Part shown: positions 5,676 through 6,187 of the stretch, piece by piece
Layout of the letters: every line of letters starts with the position of its first letter
How positions within the stretch are numbered: the stretch's first letter is position 1
NCBI GenBank assembly: GCA_014379795.1
Contig: JACMLC010000501.1
Location: 1 to 6,187 of the forward strand
Source: Pyrinomonadaceae bacterium
GTDB taxonomy: Bacteria > Acidobacteriota > Blastocatellia > Pyrinomonadales > Pyrinomonadaceae
Reading direction: 5' to 3'
Length of the DNA stretch: 6,187 nucleotides
Made by a program: the position numbers and the translations under genes
Notes under the pieces: model-generated
Told to the model about the DNA's origin: nothing
Seen by the model: only the letters and a program-made list of their open reading frames with translations
The model's database searches: none

Positions 5676-6187
5676 ATGAGCATGACTGCACACGCACTCT
5701 CCTTAAATAATTCCGGCGCGATAGCCGATAGCGAGTTGGTGGCGCGCGCGATTGGCGGGCGCGAAGAGAGCTTTGAGGAACTGGTGCGACGTTACCAGCG
5801 TCCCATCGCGGCCTATGTCTATCGAATGGTCGGCGATTACGACGCCGCGCTCGATTTGACGCAAGAGGTCTTTATCAAGGTTTACGGCTCTCTCGCGCGC
5901 TATCGTTCCGAGTTCAAGTTCTCGACATGGATTTACAAGATCGCGCACAACGCCGCGATAGACCACTTGCGGCGGCACACGACGCGCGACCAATCTCTCG
6001 TCAGCGAATCGGACGGCGCACAGTATGAGCTGCCAATCAAAAGCGGCAGGCCGACTCCCGAACAGGAGAGCGAGAGAAAAGAGCGCCGCGCGGAGATCGA
6101 AGCGGTCGTCAGCCATCTCCCCCCGACTTACAAAGAGCTGATCGTCCTGCGCCACTCGCACGATCTCAGCTATGACGAGATTGCGGA
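5676..6187 (+). CDS. ECF-type RNA polymerase sigma factor, partial (3' end outside window)
   Basis: The frame opens at ATG 5676 (or ATG 5682, two codons later), is closed upstream by TAA 5661-5663, and is still open at the window end after 170 residues. Region 2 is clear at about residues 33-100: FEELVRRYQRPIAAYVYRMV, then DLTQEVFIKVYGSLARYR and FSTWIYKIAHNAAIDHLRR, which are the core-binding and -10-recognition helices of ECF (sigma-70 family group 4) factors. A variable linker follows (about 101-135). Region 4 begins with IEAVVSHLPPTYKELIVLRH and LSYDEIA, the start of the helix-turn-helix for the -35 element. Such factors redirect RNA polymerase to stress or envelope regulons and are often followed by an anti-sigma gene, which would lie outside the window. 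There is no good Shine-Dalgarno before either ATG. A link to the secretion genes is not shown by the sequence. Confidence 0.93.
   Translation, partial: MSMTAHALSLNNSGAIADSELVARAIGGREESFEELVRRYQRPIAAYVYRMVGDYDAALDLTQEVFIKVYGSLARYRSEFKFSTWIYKIAHNAAIDHLRRHTTRDQSLVSESDGAQYELPIKSGRPTPEQESERKERRAEIEAVVSHLPPTYKELIVLRHSHDLSYDEIA

Noticed and set aside
5703..6161. Minus-strand open frame of 152 codons opposite the sigma factor
   Set aside because: The plus strand encodes a clear ECF sigma factor through the same bases, and the minus-strand product has no recognisable features.

Overview
This 6.2 kb window, with every gene on the + strand, reads as part of a type II secretion / type IV pilus-like assembly cluster from a moderately GC-rich bacterium. 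Acidobacteriota (Blastocatellia-like) is my best guess. It rests on the secretin with a C-terminal cohesin-like domain and on the abundant heptad-built palindromes, and it is an inference from general familiarity, not a database result.

Layout: the C-terminal end of a GspE/PilB-type assembly ATPase (1-221); a heptad palindrome plus a hairpin-rich intergenic stretch (224-405); a 933-residue secretin with an N-terminal TPR-like region, N0 and N1 domains, secretin core, long low-complexity linker and C-terminal cohesin-like domain (433-3234); two related pseudopilin genes (3234-4001 and 3991-4476, the second best started at a GTG); an actin-fold PilM/GspL-like protein (4578-5546); and the start of an ECF sigma factor that runs off the window (5676-6187). 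The ATPase powers assembly, the secretin forms the outer-membrane pore, the pseudopilins form the fibre and the PilM/GspL-like protein should belong to the inner-membrane platform. The sigma factor is probably a separate unit.

The most unusual content is a set of five palindromic elements, one at each of the five gene junctions. Each arm is a run of degenerate 7-bp units, with a different heptad family in different elements: CAGTTTT, CAGTTGG (twice), GATTTTA/GATTTGC and TAGGGTG. Each left arm begins within about 0-19 nt of the stop codon of the gene upstream. The two CAGTTGG elements lie inside the reading frames of the two pseudopilins, between a short Lys-containing start and the prepilin peptidase site (SRG|FTLLEL), so they are translated as the leader peptide that is later cut off. 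CAGTTGG is the only one of these families whose tandem array has no stop codon in any of the six frames. The right arm of the first CAGTTGG element and the left arm of the second form a perfect 31-bp inverted repeat around the body of the first pseudopilin.

No tRNA, rRNA, CRISPR array, transposase or integrase was seen. No gene-free stretch exceeds about 211 bp.
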